Below are positions 21,887 through 33,555 of a stretch of 64,000 nt of DNA, one piece after another. Location: the NCBI GenBank assembly GCA_977006965.1, contig OZ345381.1, forward strand, positions 2,108,001-2,172,000. The letters are read 5' to 3'. The position numbers were made by a program, and so were the translations under genes. Under the pieces are notes generated by a model that ran no database searches, was not told the origin of the DNA, and saw only the letters and a program-made list of their open reading frames with translations. Each line of letters opens with the position of its first letter. Positions within the stretch are counted from its first letter, which is position 1. Source of the DNA: Phymatolithon calcareum (Eukaryota > Rhodophyta > Florideophyceae > Hapalidiales).

Positions 21887-23222
21887 CAGGGGTAGGAGCA
21901 ATATAATTGGAGAGAATTGGAAACAAATCCGACGCCAAAATATATATTGCAATTATTCTTGCCACGAAAATTAAAAATTGCTATTGCTATTCTTTGTCTT
22001 AGCAATAATTGCAATAATGCCAATTAATTGCAATTAATTGAAGATTTCTCCCGGTTTTTACATTCCTCTATTAATTGGACCCTCTGCACGCTCGAACAGC
22101 CTGGGAGACTAGATGCTGATCCCAAAATCGGCTGTTTACTTTCAAAAACAAAAGTGACTCGAAAAGCACGGGTTCAAGCCTGGGCGTTGATCAGTAATGA
22201 CATACTTCGCAAGACTCCAAAGTCGTTCTAATTCAGCAGTGGAAGCCAAAATAAAATCACAATTGATGTACTCCTCTTCATGAGAACTGTCGTCTCCAGC
22301 ATTAAGTATGTCTTCAATGCCATCAGGAGCAATCCGTTGCGGAATATGGTGATTCTCGACTAATTCATGCAACAATCCTTGACAGGCACCACGCTCTTCA
22401 GCCGTCAGAGTGTGCGTCCTCCTTTGCTGTATTTTCACGACACCAGATTCAAAATGAGGATCTGATACAATGGCACTGGTTGCAGAAATGTACTGAGTTC
22501 CGAGTCCGCAATCTCCAAGTGGGCTCTGATCGGTGTTAGGATCATTTTTCTGCTGAGAAACAAGCTGGATAAATCCATTCAGTGTGGCTCGCTCCTTCGA
22601 CAGGCGAATTCCCTGCTCCTGAAGTTTCTTGGTTACCTTGTTTAAAACTTCAAACATGCGAGTGTACCTTTGCACACGACGTGCAAAGCTTGCACTATCA
22701 TTAAGGATCATGTCACAGTCCGGATTGTTACTGGTCTCAGAAAGCTGTGGCGAATCCTAAGGAATCGTTCAAACATGTAAAACAATCCGGACCAGCGAGT
22801 CTTGTTTGGCTTGAGAGGTTTCAGGTCAGTGAGGTTTCTAAGAGCATGAGCACTCTTGATCTTGTGCTTGGCTTACAGTATAGTATCCCCCATGCTTTCA
22901 TTGACAGCTGACAGATGACTGCAATATGTATGGCAGGCGGTTTGCAAATCTAGCATCTTAGTAGACTGGCAGGTGAGCGTCGTCTGGCGATAGTCGCCCA
23001 GCGATAGTCGCCAGGTGTCAGCAGAAGCATTCGTTTGTCTTGATGGTAACCGTCAACAACAAAGAAGCAATTAATTGGAGAATGTTTACGGCAACAAATA
23101 AATTATTGCAATTATTCAGAGAAGAAAAATTAATAATTGGAATTGGAGGGTTTTCGAAAATTAAGTATTGCATTGCACTAATTGCAATTATTTTTTTTCC
23201 AATTAATTTTATCGGACCCCTG
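21887..23222 (-). mobile_element. hAT-superfamily element C, degenerate
   Basis: The left end begins caggggtaggagcaat and the right end, read on the other strand, begins caggggtccgat; CAGGGGT is a common hAT terminus. Subterminal regions at both ends are rich in attgcaatta/aattgg motifs. No matching 8-bp duplication was found, so the boundaries may be off by some bases; an alternative right end is 23231. Confidence 0.55.
22142..22950 (-). pseudogene. hAT transposase C-terminal half, frameshifted
   Basis: The open part 22142-22711 ends with the dimerisation signature (CDFILASTAELERLWSLAK). Upstream, in another phase at about 22730-22860, is a typical hAT segment (SAHALRNLTDLKPLKPNKTR, then WSGLFYMFERFLRIR). 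Further upstream, at about 22865-22950, is AVNESMGDTIL followed by a stop. At least one frameshift and one nonsense codon are present. It belongs to element C and is divergent from the copy in element A. Confidence 0.7.
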
Positions 23223-23429
23223 CTCCTACTGTTCGGCTATATAATCTTGATATTGCTCGTTCTTCCGCTTGTTCACCGAAGTTGTGACTTTTCACTTACA
23301 CTCGTGGTTTCGTCCCCAGTCTTCCATTGAGTGTAGTAATCGTTCTCTCAGGTAGAGTTTCTTTCGCTTCAGAGCCATTTTCCTAACTCTGTGGTCGAAA
23401 ATGTTTCTAGTGCGTTTGGTGCAGCTGTC

Positions 23430-23914
23430 TTACTTTGTTGCAGTTTCTGAGGTCGTGCATGATGCCTGATATGTCTTCGTGATATTTTTGAAGCATAATT
23501 CTAGTTTCAGTTCGTGACTTCCTCCGAGAGTCACAGTCTTCTTGTAGATATCCATTACCAATGTGGGTGAGGTATGTCTCCTGAGGTCAACGACGCGACG
23601 TTGCATTTGTTCCTGGATTTCAGCTCTCGTTAGTGTATCTCCCCCGTCTCTTAAGATGATTATTCTTTTAAACTGGTTAGAATCGAGGCCCTGCCACATA
23701 AACGGAAGACTATCTGGGCTGCCTCATTGAGCTTAGAAATGACATAATCCCAAGTGCTGCTGAAGGCATGGTAGCTGGTGTCGTCTGCATAGCTAAATTG
23801 AACCAGGTCGTCAAGAAGTACATCTAAGTTCAATATGTACAAGTTCCAGAGATCTTTTTCGAAGGCCATTGTCCAAGGCTTGGTAATAATTATTTCACAT
23901 GAGAACTTTACCAC
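23430..23914 (-). pseudogene. LINE-like reverse transcriptase fragment
   Basis: The 23660-23914 frame reads LDVLLDDLVQFSYADDTSYHAF followed by a helix (ISKLNEAAQIVFRLC), the pattern around the YADD active-site box of non-LTR retrotransposons. The adjoining frame 23430-23699 could be its shifted continuation. It is a short remnant, and the match rests on the YADDT box and its surroundings only. Confidence 0.4.
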
Positions 23915-24268
23915 GGCCTTGTTCCACCGCGGTAAAGCTCAAACCTTTTCTATAAGCAACTATTACGCCGTCGCAAACATTCACTCCAACAAAGGCAGGT
24001 AAACGAAAATCAACCCCAATACATTTGCGATGCTGCTTTCATCACCCGTCTATCTATGCCTCACCAACATGTTACTGCGATGTGGCACACGGGCAAAGAT
24101 CTCACAAGAGCAAATATGTTACATAAAAATTTTATGGCAACACAGCCCAAGTCTTGCAATCCATACTGCATTTCACACAATTGCAACACGCCAGACGGAA
24201 AACACCACCGTATCACGGGAACCAGTCAATACATTCAAATTAATCTTATACATCAACTCCCTGCCACT

Positions 24269-25492
24269 CTATCGGGCGCCATTCTGCGGCGCCGTCGTGC
24301 TTGATGCCGCTGTCGCATGCTTCTCCGCAGCGTACTTCACAGCCTCCACATACTCCCCGCCGTCATCTAGAGCTCCATTCTCGGCATCCTCATAATCGTC
24401 ATCCTCCATGTACTCCTCCTCATACTCTCCCTCCGCCTCATACATATTTTCGTCCTCTTGACCATCCACCGGCTCCACCACGCTCTCAGCCAAGTACTCA
24501 GCTTCCGTTACCTTCGCACCCTCTTCAGTAATTCCAGCGCCGCGAGCGGCCGCCTCCGCGATATCGTCGTCCACCTCTAGCCCTTGATTCTCAGCACGTC
24601 GTGACAGCGGGAACGTCTGGTTGAGCGTATCTCGAACTGGACTTGGAGCACCGCTGTTATCGTCCAATGGATGATCATCATCACCATCAAAATCACTAGT
24701 GTCCTCGCCCTCAGCATCACCCGCGGCTGCCAAAGCTGCTGCTCCGGAAAGGGCGGAGGCGCCGACTACTGCACCTGCCTTCACGCCGCTCGATTGGGCA
24801 AATGCGGTTTGTCCCATTGGTGTCGGGGTCTGCATCTGTTGCTCATATGCCTTATTCTCCACTGTAGGCTTCGGGATGCCAAGATCAGAAGCACCTCCAG
24901 TTTGTTTCTTAGGTGCCTCTATCTGTGGGACGGGGTCCGGAGCCCTGAGTGCGGGGATCGGAGCGGGGTCTTGAGAGGGTTCGCAAGAGAAACTAATAAC
25001 TCGTACGTTTGACCCATCATTCGGGACCAGAACCATGGTCCCCTTCTCCGGCGTTCCTGCGAGACGAATGCGATTATAATATGCGGCCTTGTGCTTTCGA
25101 AGCGAGAAGAAAGAGTACTTGCGGAGTTGCTTCAGGGCGTAGTCGATGCCGAGAGCGTCTTTTGCGAGACGGAGAAACCACAGGAAGACGACACCATCCT
25201 GGTCGCAGGTACCCAGAGTAAAGATTGGGGAATCGGGCGGTGTGGGGAGAAACTCCATGTCAACGATTGCATTGCGGTGACCGCGGAGAACTGTGCCGAT
25301 GTAACGACCCTTGCGCTTCAGGGCGACGGAAACGTTGCAGGATGTGCCGGCTCCACCTTCCTTGACGAGATATGCGGAGAGACCAGATGACGGATCCTTT
25401 GCGGCGCGGCGCATGACGACACGGCCCTTACCTGGTAGCGTCATTGTGCGGGTAGGCGCGCGTGGCGGCGCGGCGGCTGTGGCGTTCCTCAT
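24269..25492 (-). CDS. WD40-repeat protein resembling the N-terminal half of EDC4/Varicose
   Basis: 407 codons from an ATG at 25492. Residues about 60-170 contain a beta-propeller blade (RGHRNAIVDMEFLP ... LGTCDQDGVVFLWFL), a KYSFFSLRKHKAAYYNRIRL segment and a second strand-rich part (MVLVPNDGSNVRVISF). The rest is low complexity: a Pro/Ala-rich middle and a strongly acidic tail rich in Glu and Tyr. The blade and its spacing recall EDC4 (Ge-1/Varicose), the scaffold of the mRNA decapping complex in P-bodies, but the C-terminal helical domain of that family is absent and the propeller is far too short alone. It is divergent from the WD40 gene at 26159, with 666 bp between start codons. Function is inferred and uncertain. 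Confidence 0.65.
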   Translation of the reverse strand: MRNATAAAPPRAPTRTMTLPGKGRVVMRRAAKDPSSGLSAYLVKEGGAGTSCNVSVALKRKGRYIGTVLRGHRNAIVDMEFLPTPPDSPIFTLGTCDQDGVVFLWFLRLAKDALGIDYALKQLRKYSFFSLRKHKAAYYNRIRLAGTPEKGTMVLVPNDGSNVRVISFSCEPSQDPAPIPALRAPDPVPQIEAPKKQTGGASDLGIPKPTVENKAYEQQMQTPTPMGQTAFAQSSGVKAGAVVGASALSGAAALAAAGDAEGEDTSDFDGDDDHPLDDNSGAPSPVRDTLNQTFPLSRRAENQGLEVDDDIAEAAARGAGITEEGAKVTEAEYLAESVVEPVDGQEDENMYEAEGEYEEEYMEDDDYEDAENGALDDGGEYVEAVKYAAEKHATAASSTTAPQNGAR

Positions 25493-26158
25493 TGTAGCGT
25501 TCTTTTTACACTTGATGCACCTCGGCTCCGATACAGGCGCGGAGAGGAGATACTGTATGTTTAGGAGCAGAAAAGCTAAGCTGGACTTGGGAAGTCAGTG
25601 CTGGGAGAAGCGTGCAATAAATGAGGGTTGCCTGCCTGCCTGCGTGCCTACCGGCGGTTCACCTTTCCCTGTGCAGTACAACAGCGCCATAGCGGCAAGG
25701 GTATGCATGGAAGGGACCGTTCAAGCGCAGATTACAGTAAGCAGCGTTTTCGTAGGACGCAAATGATTGGTGCTGCACGCAAGGCTCCAATAAACACATG
25801 CCAAGTTGTCGTAACCGTCTCCTGAGGGACCACGTTCTGGTCGATGAGAGGTCCGACCGGGGCGGTTTTTGGCGGGGCAGATCGGCGGCAAGCTTGTGCC
25901 TTTGCCCGCTCGTACGGCCGTACGGTACATGCACACCAACCAAGCCGCACGCAACGTGGTTCGTGCCTCGGGTGCTGCATACAGTCGTACTGTACACTGC
26001 AGTGTCGCGCTTTGCACGACAACGTCAAGCAAACGAGCAATCGTGCACTTCGCCCGAATCGAACGCAAGGACGCAGCGACCGACATTAACAGTTAACTAA
26101 CTGCTTAATTACATCGACCGCCACATCCCGCGACGAATTGTCACCCGCGACATCCGCC
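25493..26158. promoter_or_regulatory. Shared intergenic region between two divergent WD40 genes
   Basis: The only upstream space for both flanking start codons, so it probably holds two promoters or one bidirectional promoter. It includes a short TGCC repeat near 25628. No clear TATA box was recognised on either strand. Confidence 0.4.
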
Positions 26159-27886
26159 ATGGAAGACTCCGACCACAAATTCTCCGAGGCACCGCCGCTT
26201 CCGCGCTATCCCACCGTAATCGCCGGTACCATGCCGCGTCCACCGACAGGTGATGAATTTGAAGATGACCCGACCATCGCGCCCTTCGAGCCGGCCGTAA
26301 CCGATGGCTCCCCCACTCATCTTGTCGCTCCTCCGCGTTTCCCATCCCTGGTCGATGTCGACGTCACCAAGGCCTCCGCTGCTGCCGCTGCTCAGTCTTC
26401 CTCCACAGCCGACATTGATCTCGTTATGTCGCATTCAACCATAGCTGCCCCTTCCACGGCAGCATCCGGTTTTCATGACGATGATCCCGACCTCCTCGTA
26501 AGCACTCCACCTCCTGGCGAACCCATCGGTCGTCAACTTGAACAGGAGATTATTGAAACCATCAAGCGCGATAAGGTTGAACCTGGTACTGGTGCCCGTC
26601 GTGCAAGCGCCGCCGCGAGTGCGCAATGGAGCTCGATGGACCAACGTCAGCTCAATGCGCTTCTTCGCGACGCCGGCGGTCCCTCCCCGGAAGTGAAGCG
26701 CAATGGCTCTGTCGACGTACTTCCACGCGTGGTATCGAGCAGTATTGCGGCCCGAGTTGCCGCGCTCAACGAAGCTGTCACCGACGGGGATGAAATTCCG
26801 CGTCCCGACGATTCAAATCTCGTAACACGGAAAAACGGACTTGCGGCTGCTGCCATTCTTGCCAGCTCTCCCGCCGATGTCAACGTTGACCGGGAGATCT
26901 TGCCGGAAGCTGAGGAAACTGGTGATACTCTTGTCGGGCCGTTTGCCCAAGTGTCAGCCTACGACAGAACGACTCCCGACCGTCCTATTAAGACTCCTTA
27001 CGGAGTCATTCGTCCGGAAGATGATGTGCCTATTCTTGGTAGCCCGCCTATGCGTTCTGTCGGTGATCGTCCGCCCACAAGAGGTCGTGCCATGTCGTCC
27101 GCTCCGTCGGCTTATCCATCCGCCCTGGCCACAGTGCCGATGACTGTGTTCAGTGGACCTGGTACCGAAGCTCAGGTGGAGGATACTGGACCTGTTGAAT
27201 CGGATCTTGCGACCAGGCATCAAGCTATGGTTCGATCAAAAAGCACGAATGCACGCGTGAATATCACCGGTGATTTCGGTCTCAAAAATGGACATGAAGG
27301 TGTGGTCCGCGACTCTGCCTTCTTCGATAATGACACTTTGCTCACGGCTGGTGAAGATGGAAAAGTGTGTATCTGGGATCTAGAAGAGAAGTTTGTCAAG
27401 AGTCAGTTTCTGCCCTACAATGGCAATCCCGTGCAGATGATCAAGCCGATTGTCGAAGAAGATGGATCCTCCACACGCAGTCTTATCACACTTTCTGATG
27501 ACCGTCTTATGCGTATCTGGAATCTGATTGATAATCAGGCTGTTTTACTGCGTTCCATGCAAATTCCTGATTCGAACAGAGACCTCGTCATGAGCATCCC
27601 TGTGTTAACCCCGCAGATGAAGGCGCACGCAGCAGCGGCTGCCGCAGCGGCACAAGTCATGCCTACAGATCTTTCGGAAAGCGCACCGCCATCGCTGGAC
27701 TTGAACGCCCTGCAGACACAGGCCGCGTCGCGGCAGCAGGAATCACCGTCCCAAAGCTCGCCTCCAGTCGTAGAGACGGAGGGTAACACCGAAGATATGG
27801 TGGAGGAGGTGAAACAATCCCCCTTTCAGGGTAAGCTTTTCTCAAAAGGCAGAAAGGCCTCCTCGAAGAAAGCGGTCGCTTCATAG
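26159..27886 (+). CDS. WD40-repeat protein, possible partner of the divergent EDC4-like gene
   Basis: 575 codons from the first ATG (26159, context gccatgg); the frame opens slightly upstream at a TTG. The first 360 residues are low complexity, rich in Pro, Ser, Ala and Asp. Residues about 365-465 hold two blades (NGHEGVVRDSAFF ... LLTAGEDGKVCIWDL, and SLITLSDDRLMRIWNL). An Ala-rich helix and a basic tail (KGRKASSKKAVAS) follow. A two-blade WD region cannot close a propeller alone. Together with the neighbour's blades it could reconstruct an EDC4-like propeller, but this is speculation. Intronless as read. Confidence 0.7.
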   Translation: MEDSDHKFSEAPPLPRYPTVIAGTMPRPPTGDEFEDDPTIAPFEPAVTDGSPTHLVAPPRFPSLVDVDVTKASAAAAAQSSSTADIDLVMSHSTIAAPSTAASGFHDDDPDLLVSTPPPGEPIGRQLEQEIIETIKRDKVEPGTGARRASAAASAQWSSMDQRQLNALLRDAGGPSPEVKRNGSVDVLPRVVSSSIAARVAALNEAVTDGDEIPRPDDSNLVTRKNGLAAAAILASSPADVNVDREILPEAEETGDTLVGPFAQVSAYDRTTPDRPIKTPYGVIRPEDDVPILGSPPMRSVGDRPPTRGRAMSSAPSAYPSALATVPMTVFSGPGTEAQVEDTGPVESDLATRHQAMVRSKSTNARVNITGDFGLKNGHEGVVRDSAFFDNDTLLTAGEDGKVCIWDLEEKFVKSQFLPYNGNPVQMIKPIVEEDGSSTRSLITLSDDRLMRIWNLIDNQAVLLRSMQIPDSNRDLVMSIPVLTPQMKAHAAAAAAAAQVMPTDLSESAPPSLDLNALQTQAASRQQESPSQSSPPVVETEGNTEDMVEEVKQSPFQGKLFSKGRKASSKKAVAS

Positions 27887-28930
27887 CGTGCTTTCGGTCT
27901 TACGCTTGACGTGATTGATTCTCGTTGACTTGGCTGTGAATTGTATCAGAGAGAAACGATGGTCTCTGTATATTGCATGTAATTCGGTGTTGTGCCCTGT
28001 ACTGGTACCTGGGAGCAAAAGTTGTAATAGTCGCTCTCTTGTCTTATTGGCATGTTCCTCGATGACGTTGTCGTTGCCGTTCTGCAGGATATGTTATCGG
28101 CTAGATGTCCAAGGAAGCTGGTGGAGGACAGTGGAAGCTTTGACGGACGCTCTTTTTTTCGGAGTTGATGTGGGGGATGGACGAATAATTAATCCCTACG
28201 ACGTGAACCCTTTCTTTATTGGCAGTGCCGCTCTTGTGATAAAAATTCCTTTTCGTTTGCTTAGTACTGGAGCGAAATTTGGAAATCTCTTCAGTGATGC
28301 ACATTGCTGGAGAGAAGATGTAATGTTGTCGAAAGAGGTCGCCGAAGGGCAGGTGGGTGGCACCTATTGTGTTCTGTGGACTACGGGCTTTCAGGCGGAC
28401 TCAGATGACGTACCGGATGCATGGGTACTGTACAGTAGGAAGAGAAACACATCAACATTATTCCGCGTCTCAGAGAGAAATGAATGGTCTAGACGAAAAC
28501 GCGTACAGTACAACCTTGCTACAGTACTGTATATGCTGTTGTGCACACCAGTGCCATATTCCCAATTTTTACGTTTACGTTGTCGAAACGCAAATAAGGC
28601 AACCGAAAGTGTCTTCCATCGCAGCAGATTAGCTCTGCATTTGCGAGTGAACCGCAGGCAAAAGACGGTAGGTATTCAGCCGATACAGTAACTCTCAGCC
28701 AAAAGTTGGGAAGAGGCATGGATTCGGCTGTAAAAAAGAAAACGTGATGACTTCTACGAGTCTTCGTGACGAAGGCAGTTGTGGCAGGCAGGTATCATAT
28801 CTGCTGCAGTGTGACTTTCCACCAAGGCCGGCCAGTCCATCGCCTGACACACTTGCCGCCATCGAGTAACGAGAAAGAGAAAAACTATTGCGGTGGGCAG
28901 CAAGCAATGCACCAAACCGACGTGCAGGCG
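27887..28930. other. Intergenic stretch between convergent genes, no supported gene
   Basis: A 258-codon open frame (27915-28691) covers most of it but has no recognised domain, no codon pattern like the neighbours and a start within the 3' region of the preceding gene. I read it as untranslated or chance sequence. Confidence 0.5.
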
Positions 28931-30154
28931 TTAGACCGCAAGTATCCGTTCAACCAATGCATCTCCCATCGCCTCACAGCCCACAAATTTCATGCCTTCC
29001 GACATGATATCGCCAGTTCTGAATCCATCCTCCAGCGTCTTTTTCACAGCACGCTCCAGAACGTCGGCCACATCAGGACGATTGAGATCATACCGCATCA
29101 TCATAGCAGCGGAGAGCACGCATGCAAGCGGATTTGCTTTGTCCTGACCAGCGATATCTGGTGCCGAACCATGAACCGGTTCGAACACACCGGGTCCAGA
29201 CCCGTCACCAAGCGAGGCTGATGGGAGCATTCCTAGAGAACCGACAAGCATAGAAGCAGCATCTGATAGAATGTCACCAAAAATATTGCCGGTCACAATG
29301 GTATCAAACTGTTTCGGAGCGCGGATGAGTTGCATTGCAGCATTATCGACATACATGTGCGACAGATCAACTTGTGGATAGTGCGAGTGAGTTTCGGTCA
29401 CCACATCTCGCCACAGCTGTGAGACGTCGAGAACATTAGCCTTGTCGACTGAGCAAAGTTTTCCCGTTCGTTTTGAAGCAATGTCGAATGCAACACGTGC
29501 GATGCGTTCGATTTCGTGCTCATGATAAATCATATTATTGTAGGCCACTCGCTTACCCGTTTTCTCATCAACATGAAGCCCCTTTGGAGTTCCAAAGTAC
29601 ACATCGCCGGTAAGTTCACGCACGACCATAAGATCGACATTTTCAACAACTTCTTTCTTCAATGTGCTTGCATCGATAAGTTGCGGTACGACGGTAGCCG
29701 GACGGAGATTGGCAAAGAGACCGAGTGCCTTTCGAAGTTGGAGAAGTCCAGTTTCCGGTCGGAGATCACGTGGATTTGCATCCCATTTGTAACCTCCAAT
29801 ACAAGCGAGTAAAACAGAGTCTGCATTTTTGCATATTTGAAGTGAGCGGTCTGGAAATGGTACGCCATCTTCGTCTAAGGCGACACCGCCCACATTTGCA
29901 GCAGCGTAGTCAAAGGTGACGCCGACGACGGCTGCAGCTTCGTTGAGCGCACGTTTCGTTACGGCAGTGATCTCCGGACCGATGCCATCACCAGGAAGCA
30001 GGGCGATGGAGAAGCGAGTGGCCTTCGAAGTGACTTTGGGGACGGTGGCGGTACCTGCAGCGGAAGAGGCGCAAGCACGTGGGGTTAGAGCGGAGGATTT
30101 GGATCGGTGCACGTGGAGACGTAGAGATGGCGCGAAGGCAGTGGGTGAGGTCAT
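28931..30154 (-). CDS. 3-isopropylmalate dehydrogenase, plastid-targeted
   Basis: Catalyses the NAD-dependent oxidative decarboxylation of 3-isopropylmalate in leucine synthesis. 407 codons from an ATG at 30154. Residues 1-45 are Ser/Ala/Arg-rich, like a transit peptide. The mature part starts at [15 protein letters not shown] and contains the family landmarks: [32 protein letters not shown] with its catalytic-site neighbours, [14 protein letters not shown] (catalytic Lys and Asp region), [30 protein letters not shown] and the NAD-binding [16 protein letters not shown]. Complete, no gaps, intronless. A TATA-like run (30264-30274) lies about 110 bp upstream. This is the most secure host gene in the window. 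Confidence 0.97.
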   Translation of the reverse strand: MTSPTAFAPSLRLHVHRSKSSALTPRACASSAAGTATVPKVTSKATRFSIALLPGDGIGPEITAVTKRALNEAAAVVGVTFDYAAANVGGVALDEDGVPFPDRSLQICKNADSVLLACIGGYKWDANPRDLRPETGLLQLRKALGLFANLRPATVVPQLIDASTLKKEVVENVDLMVVRELTGDVYFGTPKGLHVDEKTGKRVAYNNMIYHEHEIERIARVAFDIASKRTGKLCSVDKANVLDVSQLWRDVVTETHSHYPQVDLSHMYVDNAAMQLIRAPKQFDTIVTGNIFGDILSDAASMLVGSLGMLPSASLGDGSGPGVFEPVHGSAPDIAGQDKANPLACVLSAAMMMRYDLNRPDVADVLERAVKKTLEDGFRTGDIMSEGMKFVGCEAMGDALVERILAV

Positions 30155-31509
30155 TGCGACGGGGCAATGGTGACGGATCGGCAGGGCAGGACCAAAGATT
30201 GCAATGGATGGATGGGGGAGCGGGAGTTGAGCTCAATGTTCAATAGGTAGTATGATATGATCGTATATATATATCACGATGACAAGTGTACTGTATTGTG
30301 CGTTGTGCAGCAATCGCAATTGTGCACTATATCATAGCATATGGGGCAAATTATGATACAGTACTGGATGTAGTGGATGATCGCTCTTGGATCGCATATT
30401 AAATTACGTCACGATTTGAAGATTACAAGTGGACAATTCCGTGGGATGCACGCTATCCTCTTTCGTTTCTGCAAGAAATTGAGTGGTTTTTGATGCAGGA
30501 GTGCAGGATAATTCAATCGAAGCCTAGCAGAACAAGTAGACTTATCGAATTTTGATTATTTTTTGGGGGCTCTGCAGTAACTGGGAGCGCGGTGCTGAGC
30601 GCCGTAGCTGTACAGTACATATTTCGACGGAAAATTGTTCAGTTGTGTTGTCGTTGAACGTGCGCCAGTCACGTTTTCGCAGGTATGATTGTGGGACAGT
30701 TCCACTATTGGAAAGAAGCAGATCTGAAGTGATCTAGTGGAAAACTGATAATTGTTTCAAATAGGAAGTGTGTTTGTGAAAGCATTACAGAAATTATGCG
30801 GCAGGAAGTCGTGCATGAGAATTTTCGTTTCGCAGAAAAGGAAGGACCGCAGTAAGATCGTCATCCATAAGATTCACCTCTCAGCCCGTTTTGTGCAGTA
30901 TAAGGAAATTAAGAGAGAGAAGCGCAGCGCAGCGCAGTACAGAATTCGCATAGTCGGGATAGACGTTGTGGTTATCTATGGTGGACGAAGAGACCGTTTC
31001 GACCGCTGGCGTGGCGGGTGAAAGACATTGGATCGGCCGGCACGTGCTGACTGTGTAGTGGTAGGCCGCGGTACAGAAGCGTTTTGCGCCCATTACGATA
31101 TGCCGTCAAGGCCCTCCACCTGCTCTCCAAAAGCATTTGAAGTTGCGCTTGCTGCGTTGTTGTTGGCCTGCGTTTTGATCTTGATCAGATCAACAAGTAC
31201 CTGATGATTTGAGGCCAGGCGTGCATTTCAAAGATGAATCGTTTTTAGGGAACATGCGGCCGGGCCAAGAAGTGGGATTGCTGCGTAAGACATTTGGTGA
31301 AAACAGTGGAAGCGTGTATACGGATTTTTAAAACGAGGTATGTGCTGTCTGTTTTCCAGAATAATGACGGCCGAAATTTTAATTCTATGGCGTCGCTGAT
31401 ACTGTGACTGTACTTTCCTGGTGAAAACGATCAAGTCGATGATCATCATCATCATTGTCAGCAGAAGGGGTCCAGCAACAGGAAAGCTTAAATATCAGCT
31501 AAAATTCAG

Positions 31510-31577
<68 letters not shown>

Positions 31578-33555
31578 CCCGTCTGCCCGTCTGCCTGGTT
31601 GGAGTACTGTACAGCACTGTGCTTATTTTAGAAAGAAATAGTCCAGCTTTCCGCGACGGGATATGCGGACAATCGTATTGTTCCATCGATTGCAGTGTCC
31701 CACGCCATGCTGGAAGTACAGTATAAGGAACGGCGTGACATGCATGTATAATAACAGACAGAAACAGATCATCCATGATGGAATCTGCGTTCTGCGCACT
31801 GCGACCTCATACATCATGTGATGTGATTTACTGTACAGTACAGTACTGTAGAGAGGTTATACAGCAACCATCTCGTCACACCCTCTAGTGGATAAAAATA
31901 AAAATTAAGTTGCTCTACGAACGACGTTTTCTAGTTGGATGGTGGAGGAAAACCGTTGCTTAGCTTGTGGAATACGTACGCGGCGTGGTTCACCGGGATC
32001 CTTGGATTAGCCGCTAGTTGAGATCGATTGATGTCCGTTAGAGATTGTCTGGCCGACGGTGTTTTTATTGGCACGGCCACATGTTTCGGAAGCTGCATCT
32101 TCTGTTTCTAATCACACAACCACTGCTTTTCAGTACTGCATCATGCAGTACCAGCAGAGCAGAGAAAGCAAATCTTGCTTTTTTACGTCTACGGTGCTCC
32201 TGACGAAGAAAAAATTGCCAAACTTGGTGAGACATTACTATATAACGATTGATTGACTCAATTTTCGCACGACACGTCACATTGTTGGCAGAACGCGCAA
32301 CCGTTTCCGCGTGTTAGGACGTTCTATTCTATTGCCTGCTTCTTTATCCGATCATCAGCGCTGAGCTCAACGCTGGCAACGGAAAATTCAGCGAAAAATC
32401 TGCTGCTTTGACCATACTGTATGGTTTTATTACTGCGTATCCAAGTGCGCCTGCCTGTGTCACTGGTTACATGCGTGCTTGTAATGCGTTGATTCTCCCA
32501 GAAGACGTTTATCATACTACGCACTACGTAATCTAATTATTTTTTACATGAGCCACGACGCCTCGAACGCGATAGGACCTACAGTATCAATCAATGGATA
32601 CAGAACTCAATGATTGATACAGAACATCATCATACTGTCAGCCACAGGTCTCTCCTTGATCGCTTTCCGCTTTTGCACACGGGAGCGGGGGTAGGGCGCT
32701 GTACATCCAATTTATGGCACCTGTTTTGTGCACAACCTAAATAGAAGCAACTTTTGAAATAAATGGTGTGTACGCATTCCGTCTCAGTTGTCTGTTTCCT
32801 ACAGTTTTAATCGAAATTCACCGCGACCGCAATCCCATTGTGCCGTCGGTATGAAACAAAGTCCGTTACTGCATACAGCTCCGAGTCGTTCTGTTCTGTT
32901 CTGTTCTGTTCTTCTGTACTGTACTTTTTGCGCCGTGCATCCCGGCACGGAAGAGGAGAGCGCGGCATCGAGCCGCGGAGAAAATAAGCACGAAACACCT
33001 GCAGGCTACCATCGGAATGTGATACTGTACTGGTCTGTATTGTGCTGTATATATCATACAGCACTGTACAGTACAAGACTGTACAGAGTGGACTCGACTA
33101 GCGCACCGAACGACTACAGCACACGCTTCCCAACGTCGATTCGCGTGTTGGAACACAATCCATTGCGAAAAACTGCACAATATGCTCCGTGAATCTCGCA
33201 CGTACTGCGCACTACACCAGTGAACAGCACGTAAGAGCCGTTCTCCCCGCATCGCCTGTATCCATATCCCACAGCGGTAATGATACAGTATAAATCGCAT
33301 AAAAATGCGCACGTGCTGCAACCATCCGCGCGTGACTATCGTGGCCCAGAAGAAACCAACTTGCGCACCGGCCAGCGCTACTGTTTGGATCGCTCCCTAT
33401 TTGCCCACTTTTATCGATATTTTTGATAACTTCCCGACCAACATCGCCCACCCGGACGCAAATATAGTCACGCACGTCGCGTCGCGGACGGTCGTCGGCA
33501 CCGGCGCCTATAATGTCGCAGCTCCACACATCGTTTGGCTGCCAAAGTCCCACAA
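30155..33555. other. Intergenic stretch, no supported gene
   Basis: AT-rich, with a TATA-like tatatatatat run at 30264-30274, many copies of the tacagtactgta motif, a gttct pentanucleotide tract (32888-32912) and a TGCC microsatellite (31508-31577). ORFs crossing the microsatellite (LPACLPAC-type) are artefacts of the repeat. Confidence 0.6.
31508..31577. repeat. TGCC tetranucleotide microsatellite, about 17 units
   Basis: Uninterrupted tgcc repeat. Same unit and orientation as 36436-36487 and the short run near 25628. Confidence 0.95.

Noticed and set aside
27915-28691. 258-codon ORF between the WD40 and isopropylmalate dehydrogenase genes
   Set aside because: No domain, composition unlike neighbouring genes, start within the 3' region of the upstream gene.
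31421-31776. ORFs with LPAC or RQAG repeats on both strands
   Set aside because: Produced entirely by the TGCC microsatellite, which is stop-free in several frames.
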